NCBI RefSeq assembly: GCF_029892965.1
Contig: NZ_JARXWN010000003.1
Span: forward strand, 310,001 to 374,000
Length of the DNA: 64,000 bases
DNA from: Dysgonomonas sp. PF1-14
GTDB taxonomy: Bacteria > Bacteroidota > Bacteroidia > Bacteroidales > Dysgonomonadaceae
Reading direction: 5' to 3'
Below the pieces are notes generated by a model. The model was not told the origin of the DNA, ran no database searches, and saw only the letters and a program-made list of their open reading frames with translations. Position numbers and translations under genes: made by a program. Shown here piece by piece: positions 51,131 to 59,163 of this stretch (position 1 is the first letter of the stretch; every line of letters starts with the position of its first letter).

Positions 51131-51904
51131 ATGAAAACAAAGCAAGAAATCGTGGACAATTGGTTACCACGCTATACAAAGAGACCACTGGAACAATTCA
51201 CTAAACATATTCTGCTCACCAATTTTGCTAAATACGTAGAAGTTTTTGCCAATCACTTCGATGTGCCTATTGTAGGGCTTGATGGAAACATGCCTAATGC
51301 TTCGGCAAACGGTATCACTATTATTAATTTTGGTATGGGTAGTGCCAATGCCGCCACTATTATGGATCTTCTCAGTGCCATTAAACCCGAAGCTGTATTG
51401 TTTCTGGGCAAGTGCGGAGGTATAAAGAGACACAACAATGTAGGCGATTATATATTGCCTATCGCTGCCATCAGAGGTGAAGGTACATCGAACGATTATC
51501 TGCCGCCGGAAGTGCCGTCATTGCCTGCGTTTAGTTTGTTGAGGGCAGTCTCTTCCAATATCAGGGACTTCGGACGCGACTACTGGACGGGAACAGTGTA
51601 CACTACCAATCGCCGCGTATGGGAATACGATGAAGCATTTAAAGACTATTTGCGTAAGATACGGTCTATGGCTGTAGATATGGAAACAGCGACATTGTTT
51701 ACCTGTGGTTTTGCCAATCAGATACCTACAGGGGCACTGCTTCTGGTTTCCGATCAGCCGATGATCTCAGACGGTGTTAAAACCGAAAAGAGCGATAATC
51801 TGGTAACTAAGAACTTTGTGAATGAGCATGTGATGATAGGCATTAAGGCTCTGACTACACTAATAAATAACGGGTCTACAGTGAAACACCTGCGCTTTGA
51901 ATAA
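51131..51904 (+). CDS. amn: AMP nucleosidase
   Basis: A 257-residue nucleoside-phosphorylase-superfamily enzyme splitting AMP to adenine and ribose-5-phosphate. Recognised from the compact Bacteroidetes form: MKTKQEIVDNWLPRYTKRPLEQF, INFGMGSANAATIMDLLSAIKPEAVLFLGKCGG (near 60-95), AAIRGEGTSNDYLPPEVPSLP, and AVDMETATLFTCGFANQIPTGALLLVSDQPM. The longer frame opens at 51050 but begins upstream of the promoter start. holA follows after 6 bp, an operon. Confidence 0.92.
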   Translation: MKTKQEIVDNWLPRYTKRPLEQFTKHILLTNFAKYVEVFANHFDVPIVGLDGNMPNASANGITIINFGMGSANAATIMDLLSAIKPEAVLFLGKCGGIKRHNNVGDYILPIAAIRGEGTSNDYLPPEVPSLPAFSLLRAVSSNIRDFGRDYWTGTVYTTNRRVWEYDEAFKDYLRKIRSMAVDMETATLFTCGFANQIPTGALLLVSDQPMISDGVKTEKSDNLVTKNFVNEHVMIGIKALTTLINNGSTVKHLRFE

Positions 51905-51910
51905 TTGAAT

Positions 51911-52915
51911 ATGACCTTTGAGCAAATAATATCCGATATACGATCACGTAAGTTCAGCCCCATATATTTATTTATGGGAGATGAGCCTTATTATATAGAC
52001 GAGCTGACCGATATGCTTACAGCTACCGTGTTGCCCGAAGAAGAACGTGATTTTAATCAGACCGTTCTGTATGGAATGGAAACAGACGTAGCATCGGTTA
52101 TTACATTGGCACGTAGTTTTCCTATGATGTCGGAGTATCAGCTTGTAGTGGTAAAGGAAGCTCAGAACCTGAGTAAGATAGACGAGTTGGAGGTTTATGC
52201 CAAAAATCCGTTGCATACGACTATTCTTGTTCTCAACTACAAGAATGGAACGTTGGACAAACGTAAAAAACTATCGGCAGCAATTGAAAAAAACGGTGTG
52301 ATCTTCGAATCGAAGAAGATTCCCGAATATAAGATACCTGCTTTTATCACTTCTTATATTAAGACTAAAGGTCTGGATATAGATCAGAAGTCGGCGCAAA
52401 TGCTCTCCGACTATCTGGGTAACGACCTGAGTAAGCTTACTAACGAGATAGCAAAATTATTGATCGCTATTCCGGCAGGGCAACAACGGATTACAGCCGA
52501 ACTGATAGAGGAAAATATAGGGATAAGTAAGGATTTCAACAACTTCGAGTTACTGAAAGCCATCATCGATAAGAATATATATAAGGTAAACCAGATAGCC
52601 GATTACTTCGAGAAGAACCCGAAAAACAATCCGCTGATAGTAACACTGGTAGTACTGTTCAATTTCTTCAGTAACCTGATGATCTGTTACTGGGCTAAGA
52701 ACAAAACAGAACAGGGTATTGCTGCCGAACTGGGATTCCGTAATCCGTATCAGGCAAAAGACTATGTTGCTGCCCTACGTAACTACAATGCTTTCAAATG
52801 TATGGAGATAATTGCCCTACTGCGTACATACGATGCCAAATGTAAAGGTGTGAATAATATATCTGCATCTGATGGCGAACTGCTCAAAGAATTATTATAT
52901 AAGATTACACACTAG
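51911..52915 (+). CDS. holA: DNA polymerase III delta subunit
   Basis: A 334-residue clamp-loader subunit that opens the beta sliding clamp. Typical elements are FSPIYLFMGDEPYYIDELTDML (near 15-36), an AAA+-like but non-hydrolysing N-terminal domain, LVVVKEAQNLSKIDELEVY, and C-terminal helices with NPKNNPLIVTLVVLFNFFSNLMICYWA. The start is the ATG at 51911; a TTG at 51905 is rejected. Downstream is a REP-type region with no gene for 207 bp. Confidence 0.95.
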   Translation: MTFEQIISDIRSRKFSPIYLFMGDEPYYIDELTDMLTATVLPEEERDFNQTVLYGMETDVASVITLARSFPMMSEYQLVVVKEAQNLSKIDELEVYAKNPLHTTILVLNYKNGTLDKRKKLSAAIEKNGVIFESKKIPEYKIPAFITSYIKTKGLDIDQKSAQMLSDYLGNDLSKLTNEIAKLLIAIPAGQQRITAELIEENIGISKDFNNFELLKAIIDKNIYKVNQIADYFEKNPKNNPLIVTLVVLFNFFSNLMICYWAKNKTEQGIAAELGFRNPYQAKDYVAALRNYNAFKCMEIIALLRTYDAKCKGVNNISASDGELLKELLYKITH

Positions 52916-52976
52916 CTTACGCATATATTAAAAACCAAAATAGGGTTTAAATTGTTCTATTTGAATAATTGAGTTG

Positions 52977-53089
52977 CCACGACTTTTAAGTCGTGGATAA
53001 AAAATGATAAGATAACGACTTTAGTCGAATCATTTTGACTAAAGTCCTATTTGTTTATATTGTCTAACACCTCCAGCTAAAGCAGGAGG
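52977..53089. repeat. REP-type palindrome pair upstream of the porin gene
   Basis: CCACGACTTTTAAGTCGTGG (52977-52996) and CCTCCAGCTAAAGCAGGAGG (53070-53089), with GACTTTAGTC and GACTAAAGTC units between. The order CCACG then CCTCC is reversed relative to 17211-17387 and 53907-54042, i.e. this copy is inverted. It ends 33 bp before the porin ATG. Confidence 0.75.
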
Positions 53090-53122
53090 CAATTAAATTA
53101 AACTTCTAAAACTACGATAATT

Positions 53123-53710
53123 ATGAAAAAGATTTTGTTCTTGATAGCAATAGCAGGTCTGTTCTCTATAACGGCACAGGCTCAAATACGTTTCGGAGTA
53201 AAGGGTGGTGTTAATATCTCCGGCGTTTCGGGAGATAATATTAGCGACTTTGTTGATAACAATGTTACCGGATTCCATATAGGACCTACTATAGAATGGT
53301 TGGTCAACGGACAGATAGGAGTTGAAGGTAGTGTCTTGTATTCCGAAAAAGGAATAAAATTTAAAGGAGACGATACGCACCGTACAGGTTATATAGAAGT
53401 GCCGGTAAGTCTGAAATACCGTTTCCCGCTCGAAGGAGCGGTAAAACCATATCTTTCGGCTGGTCCTTACATCAGTTTCAGAGTATCGGGAGATGATACC
53501 TTCGGTGCTATACGTGACGGGATCAAAGATCAGTGGAAAGCGAAGAGTTTCGGTGCAGGGCTGAACTTCGGTGCCGGAGTCGAACTGTTTAAGTTTGTGC
53601 AGGTCGGAGCCAATTATGGGCTTGGGTTGTCAGATAATTATAAGCTAAGTGATGGGAACTACTCTGTAAAAGAGCGTGTATGGTCTATTACGGCAGGCGT
53701 ATATTTCTAA
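53123..53710 (+). CDS. Small outer-membrane beta-barrel (porin family) protein
   Basis: A 195-residue outer-membrane protein. Signal peptide MKKILFLIAIAGLFSITAQAQ, then alternating strands of a small barrel: IRFGVKGGVNISGVSGDN, GFHIGPTIEWLVNGQIGVEGSVLYSEKGIKF, YIEVPVSLKYRFPL, PYLSAGPYISFRVSG, FGAGLNFGAGVELFKFVQVGANYGLGLSDNY and the C-terminal VWSITAGVYF ending in Phe. The family (OMP_b-brl) includes proteins of mostly unknown function. It is isolated between two inverted REP pairs. Confidence 0.9.
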   Translation: MKKILFLIAIAGLFSITAQAQIRFGVKGGVNISGVSGDNISDFVDNNVTGFHIGPTIEWLVNGQIGVEGSVLYSEKGIKFKGDDTHRTGYIEVPVSLKYRFPLEGAVKPYLSAGPYISFRVSGDDTFGAIRDGIKDQWKAKSFGAGLNFGAGVELFKFVQVGANYGLGLSDNYKLSDGNYSVKERVWSITAGVYF

Positions 53711-54057
53711 AGATATAAGAAAATAATAGGGTAGGGGTGAAGGTTTTTCATCCTTGCTTTTTTTATCGTTAGACTATCCTGTCATTGGTTTTGCTTCGCT
53801 CTGCCGAACGTTGTTTCTGAGTGTAAAGAAGAATCTCGGCTCTTAAGAAAATAGATGTTTGGCTCTGTTCAGAAATATCTATTGGTTTCGTTGATTCTTC
53901 GAATTGCCTCCACTTTTAAGTGGAGGAGGTAGAGGAACACTGAAGAAAGGCTTTAGCCAAAATAACTTGACTTTGCTGATTCTTAGAGTTCGACTAAAGT
54001 CATTATCTATTTTGTCAATTATCCACGACTTAAAAGTCGTGGCAACTAATATCGTCT
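53711..54057. other. Non-coding stretch after the porin gene
   Basis: 347 bp. It has a weak GGGTGAA/TTCATCC hairpin with a T-tract at about 53735-53766 that may terminate the porin transcript, and the REP pair at 53907-54042. The middle part (53770-53900) has no recognised feature. Confidence 0.5.
53907..54042. repeat. REP-type palindrome pair downstream of the porin gene
   Basis: CCTCCACTTTTAAGTGGAGG (53907-53926) and CCACGACTTAAAAGTCGTGG (54023-54042) with GGCTTTAGCC and GACTAAAGTC between. It has the same order as 17211-17387 and the opposite of 52977-53089, so inverted copies bracket the porin gene. Confidence 0.75.
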
Positions 54058-55470
54058 CTATACAAACTCGTCTGGCAAATTCACCAGATACAGCTTACTG
54101 CTGGCGCGGGTAATTGCAGTATATAACCACCTGTAGAAGTTGATGCCGAGATGCTCTTCCGAGATATAGCCTAGATCGAGAAATACATTTGCCCACTCGC
54201 CACCCTGAGCTTTGTGGCAGGTGATGGCATAGGCAAACTTCACCTGTACGGCATTATAGAAAGGATCGACTTTCATTTTCTTCATCTTACCCGCTCTGGT
54301 CGAAATATCGGCATAGTCCTCAAGTACGTTCAGAAACAGTTCTTCGCTCCGTTCGCGTGTCAGTCCTGCCGCTTCGGAGTGTAATGTGTCCATCAGTATT
54401 TTTACCTCCAGTTCCATGTCGTAGTCGAGGCTCTTGATCGTTACCTCACAGAAACGGAATCCGTACAATTCCTGTTCACGCCTTACCCGTAGCACCTCTA
54501 CTATTTCACCGTTCGCCAGAAAGTCTATGCCCTCAATATTTTCTGTCCAATAATAATTGTTTTTGGTAATCATCAGCATATCGCCTGCCGATAATTCCTC
54601 TTCGCGATAAAGTATGCGGTTGCGTATTCCCTGATTGTAGATATTACTCCGCTTGTTGGAGCGCGATATGATCATCGTATTGTCCAGCCCGTCGCGATCA
54701 TAAGCTGCTGTTATTTCGTCGATAAGTTCTTCACCCGAAATGCGGACAATGTCTGTGAATTTCTTTAATTTTAGTTTGGGATAGGCTTCGGTCTTTCCTT
54801 TGTTCAGTGCATTACGGATATTCGTTGCATTGTATAGGATTCCCGAACTTTCGGCTTGGCGCACTATCTGCGACAGCATGGCATCATGTACTTCGAGTCC
54901 GTATCCTTCCAATACAGCTTTTTGTAGTGCGGGGCTGTCATCCTCACCCACAGGTGGCAACTGAGCCGAATCGCCGATCAATAGCATACGACAGTTTTCG
55001 CCGGAGTACACAAAATGGATCAGGTCGTCCAGCAATCTGCCTGTGCCGAAAAAAGAAGAATCGAGCCCGTTATTGCTGATCATGGAGGCTTCGTCTACAA
55101 TAAATAACGTGTCTTTATGCAGATTGTCCATTAGTCCGAAACTACCTGTTTCGCCCGAATACTTCTGTTGCCTATATATTTTTTTGTGTATGGTAAAAGC
55201 CGGATGATTAGCATAGGATGAGAAAACTTTCGCTGCCCGTCCGGTAGGAGCCAGTAAGACTGTCTTCTGTTTAAATTCTGTCATCGTTTTCACCAATGCT
55301 CCCAATAAGGACGATTTTCCTGTTCCGGCAAACCCTTTCAGTAAAAAGACAGATTCTTCTTTTTGTAGAAAAAGAAAACCGACAATGCCATCCAGAGCAA
55401 GTTCCTGCTCGGAGGTAAGCTCGAACGGAAAGTTTTCTTTTATCTTTTCTGTGAAGAATTTACTGATCAT
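54058..55470 (-). CDS. RecD2-like AAA helicase (exonuclease V alpha type)
   Basis: A 470-residue superfamily 1 helicase related to RecD2. Walker A FLLKGFAGTGKSSLLGAL (near 38-55), motif II IVDEASMIS (near 124), motif III GDSAQLPPVGEDDSP (near 162), UvrD_C-2 type motif FAYAITCHKAQGGEWANVFLDLG (near 420) and the end YTAITRASSKLYLVNLPDEF. It unwinds DNA 5' to 3'; it lacks the long N-terminal extension of RecD2, making it the short form common in Bacteroidetes. It has a divergent promoter shared with the DUF3822 gene. Confidence 0.92.
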   Translation of the reverse strand: MISKFFTEKIKENFPFELTSEQELALDGIVGFLFLQKEESVFLLKGFAGTGKSSLLGALVKTMTEFKQKTVLLAPTGRAAKVFSSYANHPAFTIHKKIYRQQKYSGETGSFGLMDNLHKDTLFIVDEASMISNNGLDSSFFGTGRLLDDLIHFVYSGENCRMLLIGDSAQLPPVGEDDSPALQKAVLEGYGLEVHDAMLSQIVRQAESSGILYNATNIRNALNKGKTEAYPKLKLKKFTDIVRISGEELIDEITAAYDRDGLDNTMIISRSNKRSNIYNQGIRNRILYREEELSAGDMLMITKNNYYWTENIEGIDFLANGEIVEVLRVRREQELYGFRFCEVTIKSLDYDMELEVKILMDTLHSEAAGLTRERSEELFLNVLEDYADISTRAGKMKKMKVDPFYNAVQVKFAYAITCHKAQGGEWANVFLDLGYISEEHLGINFYRWLYTAITRASSKLYLVNLPDEFV

Positions 55471-55496
55471 AACGAAAGATTCCTTGAATTGAAGAT

Positions 55497-55504
55497 CAAA
55501 TGTA
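55497..55504 (-). promoter_or_regulatory. Minus-strand -7 element TACATTTG for the RecD2-like gene
   Basis: A TAnnTTTG match about 27 bp before the ATG at 55470 on the minus strand. Confidence 0.55.
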
Positions 55505-55525
55505 GTGGATAAAAATATCTTTTTC

Positions 55526-55533
55526 TAACTTTG
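55526..55533 (+). promoter_or_regulatory. -7 element TAACTTTG for DUF3822-rsmD
   Basis: A TAnnTTTG match that ends 1 bp before an in-frame ATG at 55535; transcripts would begin just inside that codon, so the next Met at 55553 is the likely start. Confidence 0.55.
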
Positions 55534-55552
55534 TATGCAGAAATTCAGGATT

Positions 55553-56362
55553 ATGTTTTTACCCGACAGTATCGATCTCGGCCAATCCGAGAAATATATT
55601 CTTACTATCCGTCTGACTCCGGCCGGATTTATGTTTTCCATTTCCGATCCCGGCAATGGTAAGAACTACTGTTTGCGGGAAACTACATTTTCGCTGAAAG
55701 ACAATTCGTTGAGCGATATACAACGTATCATTTTCGATCTGAACTTTCTTACGCAGGAGTTTAAGCAGACCAATGTCATTATTGTATCAAAAGATTACGA
55801 ACTGATTCCTGCCGACTACTATAACGGGAAGAAGCAGCCGGACTTTTATGACCTGACGCATACCAGCAAAGCAGGGCATCTGTTGTCGGGGCTGATCGTA
55901 AAGCAGGATGTGATAGTATCGTATAGCGTGGAGGAAGAGATACATAACTTTCTCTCCCGAAACCTCTGGGATCCGCATTTCTTCCATCATTCTCACCTGA
56001 TGATAGACTTTTTTGCAGAGAAAGGACACCTTATGGGGCCTACTCCGCGTATGTATCTGTATTTCCATGACGGATATATGGATGTGGTCTGTTTTGCAGG
56101 ACAGAAGTTGATACATAGCCTGACTTACGAAAGTGAGCCTGCTGCCAATCAGCTTTACTTTATACTGAAACTGTGGGAAGGATGCGGTTTCGATCAGCTG
56201 ACCGATTATTTGTTTATAGCCGGTACAGCCGAAGAACTGCTTGTCGCACAACTTAGGGAGTATATAAAGAATATAGAATTTATAAATACACCGAGCGAGG
56301 TATATCTCTGGAATGAGGATGCCCAACGCGCTCCACTCGACATACTTACATTAGCCTTATGA
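55553..56362 (+). CDS. DUF3822 family protein
   Basis: A 269-residue protein with the phylum-restricted DUF3822 pattern: FLPDSIDLGQSEKYILTIRLTPAGFMFSISDPG at the start and HHSHLMIDFFAEKGHLMGPTPRMYLYFHDGYMDVVCF in the middle. An actin-like ATPase fold has been suggested for similar proteins, but the function is unknown. The frame is open to an ATG at 55535; the promoter position argues for 55553. It overlaps rsmD by 4 bp (ATGA), so both are coexpressed, a pairing conserved in Bacteroidetes. Confidence 0.85.
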   Translation: MFLPDSIDLGQSEKYILTIRLTPAGFMFSISDPGNGKNYCLRETTFSLKDNSLSDIQRIIFDLNFLTQEFKQTNVIIVSKDYELIPADYYNGKKQPDFYDLTHTSKAGHLLSGLIVKQDVIVSYSVEEEIHNFLSRNLWDPHFFHHSHLMIDFFAEKGHLMGPTPRMYLYFHDGYMDVVCFAGQKLIHSLTYESEPAANQLYFILKLWEGCGFDQLTDYLFIAGTAEELLVAQLREYIKNIEFINTPSEVYLWNEDAQRAPLDILTLAL

Positions 56363-56895
56363 GAATAGTCAGCGGAAAATATAAAGGTCGTCGTTTCGAA
56401 CCGCCTAAAAGCTTCAAAGCACGTCCTACGACGGATATAGCAAAAGAAAACCTTTTCAATGTACTGAATAATTCGATTGACTGGGAAGAGACTACGGCGC
56501 TCGATCTGTTTAGTGGTACAGGGAGTATTAGTTTCGAACTGGTATCGAGAGGTTGTCCCAGAGTAGTATCTGTGGAAAAGAATTTCAATCATGCTGCTTT
56601 TATTGAAAAAACAAAAGCTGAACTGAAAATAGGGGCAGAGATGCAGTTGTTCAAGCTTGATGTGTTCCGTTATCTGGAATTTTGCAAAGAGCAGTTCGAT
56701 CTTATCTTTGCCGATCCGCCTTACGATTTGAAAAACTTTGCAGACGTTCCCCGTCTTGTATTCGAGAAAGATTTGATAAAGCCGGACGGCATCTTTATTC
56801 TCGAACATTCCAAAGAATATGATTTTTCCGATCTACCCCTATTCGAAGATAAGCGGGTATATGGGAATGTAAATTTCAGTATATTCGGAAAGTAA
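56359..56895 (+). CDS. rsmD: 16S rRNA (guanine(966)-N2)-methyltransferase
   Basis: A 178-residue SAM-dependent methyltransferase of 30S ribosomal RNA. The N-terminal MRIVSGKYKGRRFEPP and RPTTDIAKENLFNVL are the RsmD signature. SAM motif I is LDLFSGTGSISFELVSRG (near 50-67), and the catalytic motif IV is DLIFADPPYDL (near 114-124). It overlaps the DUF3822 gene by 4 bp. A non-coding repeat starts 45 bp after the stop. Confidence 0.95.
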   Translation: MRIVSGKYKGRRFEPPKSFKARPTTDIAKENLFNVLNNSIDWEETTALDLFSGTGSISFELVSRGCPRVVSVEKNFNHAAFIEKTKAELKIGAEMQLFKLDVFRYLEFCKEQFDLIFADPPYDLKNFADVPRLVFEKDLIKPDGIFILEHSKEYDFSDLPLFEDKRVYGNVNFSIFGK

Positions 56896-56940
56896 TGCCA
56901 ATTAGTGTTTGAGACTGTATTGAGTAAACGTTCAATTTCA

Positions 56941-57435
56941 TTAAACATAACTGCTATCTGCATTTATCTCTATAAGTTTAGCCCATTACTAACGCGCACT
57001 CCCGTGCTTGTTTTTCATTTTACATACGCTTTGCTCCTGTGACCGTTGGTTGGCATTGCCCAAAACGAAACAAAAGGCTAGTGCTCCGGGTGGGTGCCCC
57101 GACTGCGGAACTAATGCACAGAGTCGCGACGCGCTGACAAAGCAGTATAATTGTCAGCTAATCGTGCTTTAGCCTGCGCCGTTAGCTTTATGGACGGGGT
57201 ACCCGTAGGGTGAGAAAGGCGTAAAATGAAAACCTGTTTGAGCTTATCAAAAGATTCATATTTTAGAAAAGCCCAGAGCGAGTTTTTTCATTTAGCCTTT
57301 AAGCCCTGTAACGGGTCGTCCTATGAAGCGTGGCGCTGAAGCGTTTTGCTTACTTTGCGGCTTTGGGCAAAGTGAGGCAAGCAATCTGTGATTGCGCGCA
57401 GTAAGAAAACGACTAATGAAATTGAACCTATAATT
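56941..57435. repeat. Dispersed 480-495 bp non-coding repeat, copy 2
   Basis: Matches 18354-18833 along the whole length in the same orientation. It is 15 bp longer, mostly through an insertion near 57085-57105 (GGGTGGGTGCCCCGA). The distant complementary arms described for copy 1 are present. No gene fits. The flanks (56896-56940 and 57436-57480) have no similarity to those of copy 1, which defines the element's ends. Confidence 0.8.
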
Positions 57436-57480
57436 CAATCCATCTATTGATTTGCATAAATAATCGACAAGGTTTACCTG

Positions 57481-57972
57481 TTAGTCATTCAGCTCTATCA
57501 CATTCAGATTTGTGATATTCCCTGCATCCAGATCAAATTTCACAAGTGTCCTCACTGTATGAAATCCATATTTGCCAGCTGCACCCGGATTGATATGCAG
57601 GCAATTCAATTTTTTGTCGAACATCACCTTTAGTATATGCGAGTGTCCGCAGATAAACAGTTTAGGTGGGTTTGCCAGTAATATATTACGCACTCTCGGA
57701 TCGTACTTTCCCGGATAGCCGCCGATATGTGTCATCAGTACATCTACCCCTTCAAGTGTGAAACGGAGAAATTCAGGATAGGCAGCACGAACCTTACTGT
57801 CGTCTATATTGCCATACACAGCCCTGAACGGTTTGAATGCCTCGAAACGCAGAGCCAGATCCATAGAGCCGATGTCCCCGGCATGCCATATCTCGTCGCA
57901 GTCGGCAAAATGTTTTGTATATTTGTCGTCCCACCAACTGTGTGTATCAGACAGTAATCCTATTCTTTTCAT
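57481..57972 (-). CDS. YfcE/MJ0936-type metallophosphoesterase
   Basis: A 163-residue calcineurin-like phosphoesterase. Metal-binding motifs are in order: LLSDTHSWWD (near 5-14), WHAGDIGSMD (near 29-38), VYGNIDD (GNxD, near 52), THIGGYPGKYD (near 80) and CGHSHILKV (near 107). It hydrolyses phosphodiesters in vitro in related proteins; the natural substrate is unknown. The ATG at 57972 is chosen over the longer frame at 57993. It overlaps the menA stop by 1 base, so it is the second gene of that transcript. Confidence 0.93.
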   Translation of the reverse strand: MKRIGLLSDTHSWWDDKYTKHFADCDEIWHAGDIGSMDLALRFEAFKPFRAVYGNIDDSKVRAAYPEFLRFTLEGVDVLMTHIGGYPGKYDPRVRNILLANPPKLFICGHSHILKVMFDKKLNCLHINPGAAGKYGFHTVRTLVKFDLDAGNITNLNVIELND

Positions 57973-58877
57973 TATAGATTGATGCAAATACAAAAAAAGA
58001 CAGACAGCACGAAGCTTCCCATCGATGTATATTTCAGATAGGGGTCGAGCAGCCGATTTTCGGTTGTGTTAAAAATATCTGCCAATAGCTTTATAAAAAT
58101 AACGAAACTTAATAAATAAAGGTATTGATACCAATGGCTTGTATACATTACAGAATATGCAATAAAGCAAGCCAATGCTCCCAGTGTGAGGAAGGCATGA
58201 TACAGCTTTGCGTTTCTGTAACCGATACGTACGGGAATCGTTATCTTGCCCGATTTGCGGTCATTTTCCATATCGCGCATATTATTCAGGTTCAGTACGC
58301 ATACTGTGAGGAATCCGAGAGCAATGGCGGGAAGCCATGCTCTGAAATCTACGGTATGCGTATGCAGGAAATAAGTACCCACAACCGATACAGGCCCGAA
58401 GAAGGTAAAGGAGAAAATATCGCCCAGTCCTTTATACCCGTACGGATTCTTGCCGGCTGTGTACTTTATGGCAGCGACAATACATGCTGCACCCAGTACC
58501 AAGAAGATGAGGATATATTTTAATTCCATAAACTGAAGAGCGATGTATATAAGCAGAACGCCCACGATGGTTGCTGCCCCAATGGCTATTTTTATAGCAT
58601 TCTTCATCTGTTGAGGTGTGATGACACCACTTTGTACAGTACGTTTAGGACCTACGCGCTCTCCGGTAATATCTGTACCATGCTGGTAGTCGCCCAAGTC
58701 GTTAGCCATATTCGACAGAAGTTGCAATATAGTAGCTATGGATGCGGTGAGAATCAGTACCGGAATGCTGAAATTTCCGGTACTGTATGCAATACCACTA
58801 CCACAGAGAGACGTTGCCACCGCCAGAAAAAGCGTGCGGGGGCGTAGTGCCGATATCCATGATTTTACAGATGCCAT
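57972..58877 (-). CDS. menA: 1,4-dihydroxy-2-naphthoate polyprenyltransferase
   Basis: A 301-residue inner-membrane UbiA-family enzyme of menaquinone synthesis. It starts MASVKSWISALRPRTLFLAVATSLCGSGIAYS. Two Asp-rich motifs bind the prenyl diphosphate: NMANDLGDYQHGTD (near 72-85) and NNMRDMENDRKSGK (near 190-203), with about eight membrane helices. The frame continues upstream to 58940, but the promoter at 58909-58916 and family length support the Met at 58877. Menaquinone is the main respiratory quinone in Bacteroidales. Confidence 0.93.
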   Translation of the reverse strand: MASVKSWISALRPRTLFLAVATSLCGSGIAYSTGNFSIPVLILTASIATILQLLSNMANDLGDYQHGTDITGERVGPKRTVQSGVITPQQMKNAIKIAIGAATIVGVLLIYIALQFMELKYILIFLVLGAACIVAAIKYTAGKNPYGYKGLGDIFSFTFFGPVSVVGTYFLHTHTVDFRAWLPAIALGFLTVCVLNLNNMRDMENDRKSGKITIPVRIGYRNAKLYHAFLTLGALACFIAYSVMYTSHWYQYLYLLSFVIFIKLLADIFNTTENRLLDPYLKYTSMGSFVLSVFFCICINL

Positions 58878-58908
58878 TTGTTTCGGATTGTTGTATTCGT
58901 TCAGGATG

Positions 58909-58916
58909 CAAATATA
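58909..58916 (-). promoter_or_regulatory. Minus-strand -7 element TATATTTG for menA
   Basis: An exact TAnnTTTG match on the minus strand, about 31 bp before the menA ATG at 58877. Confidence 0.6.
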
Positions 58917-59122
58917 CGATTTTTTGAGGCTTGTAGCCATTGCTCATCTGAATAAAAAGGGGATTTCCTCATAGAATCAGGCTGCTTTCAACCGTTAATT
59001 AACATGTAAGAGATTATATATATAAATGTTCTGTCCATTGGTGAAAAAAAATAGATAGCAAATATTTTTTAGCCAAAACATGACAATAATCTATATAAGT
59101 ATATAGAATGGGATTATTTTAT

Positions 59123-59130
59123 TAATTTTG
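59123..59130 (+). promoter_or_regulatory. -7 element TAATTTTG for the aspartate kinase gene
   Basis: A TAnnTTTG match 33 bp before the ATG at 59164. Confidence 0.55.
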
Positions 59131-59163
59131 CATGGTTAAAATTATTTCAAAAATACGATAGTA

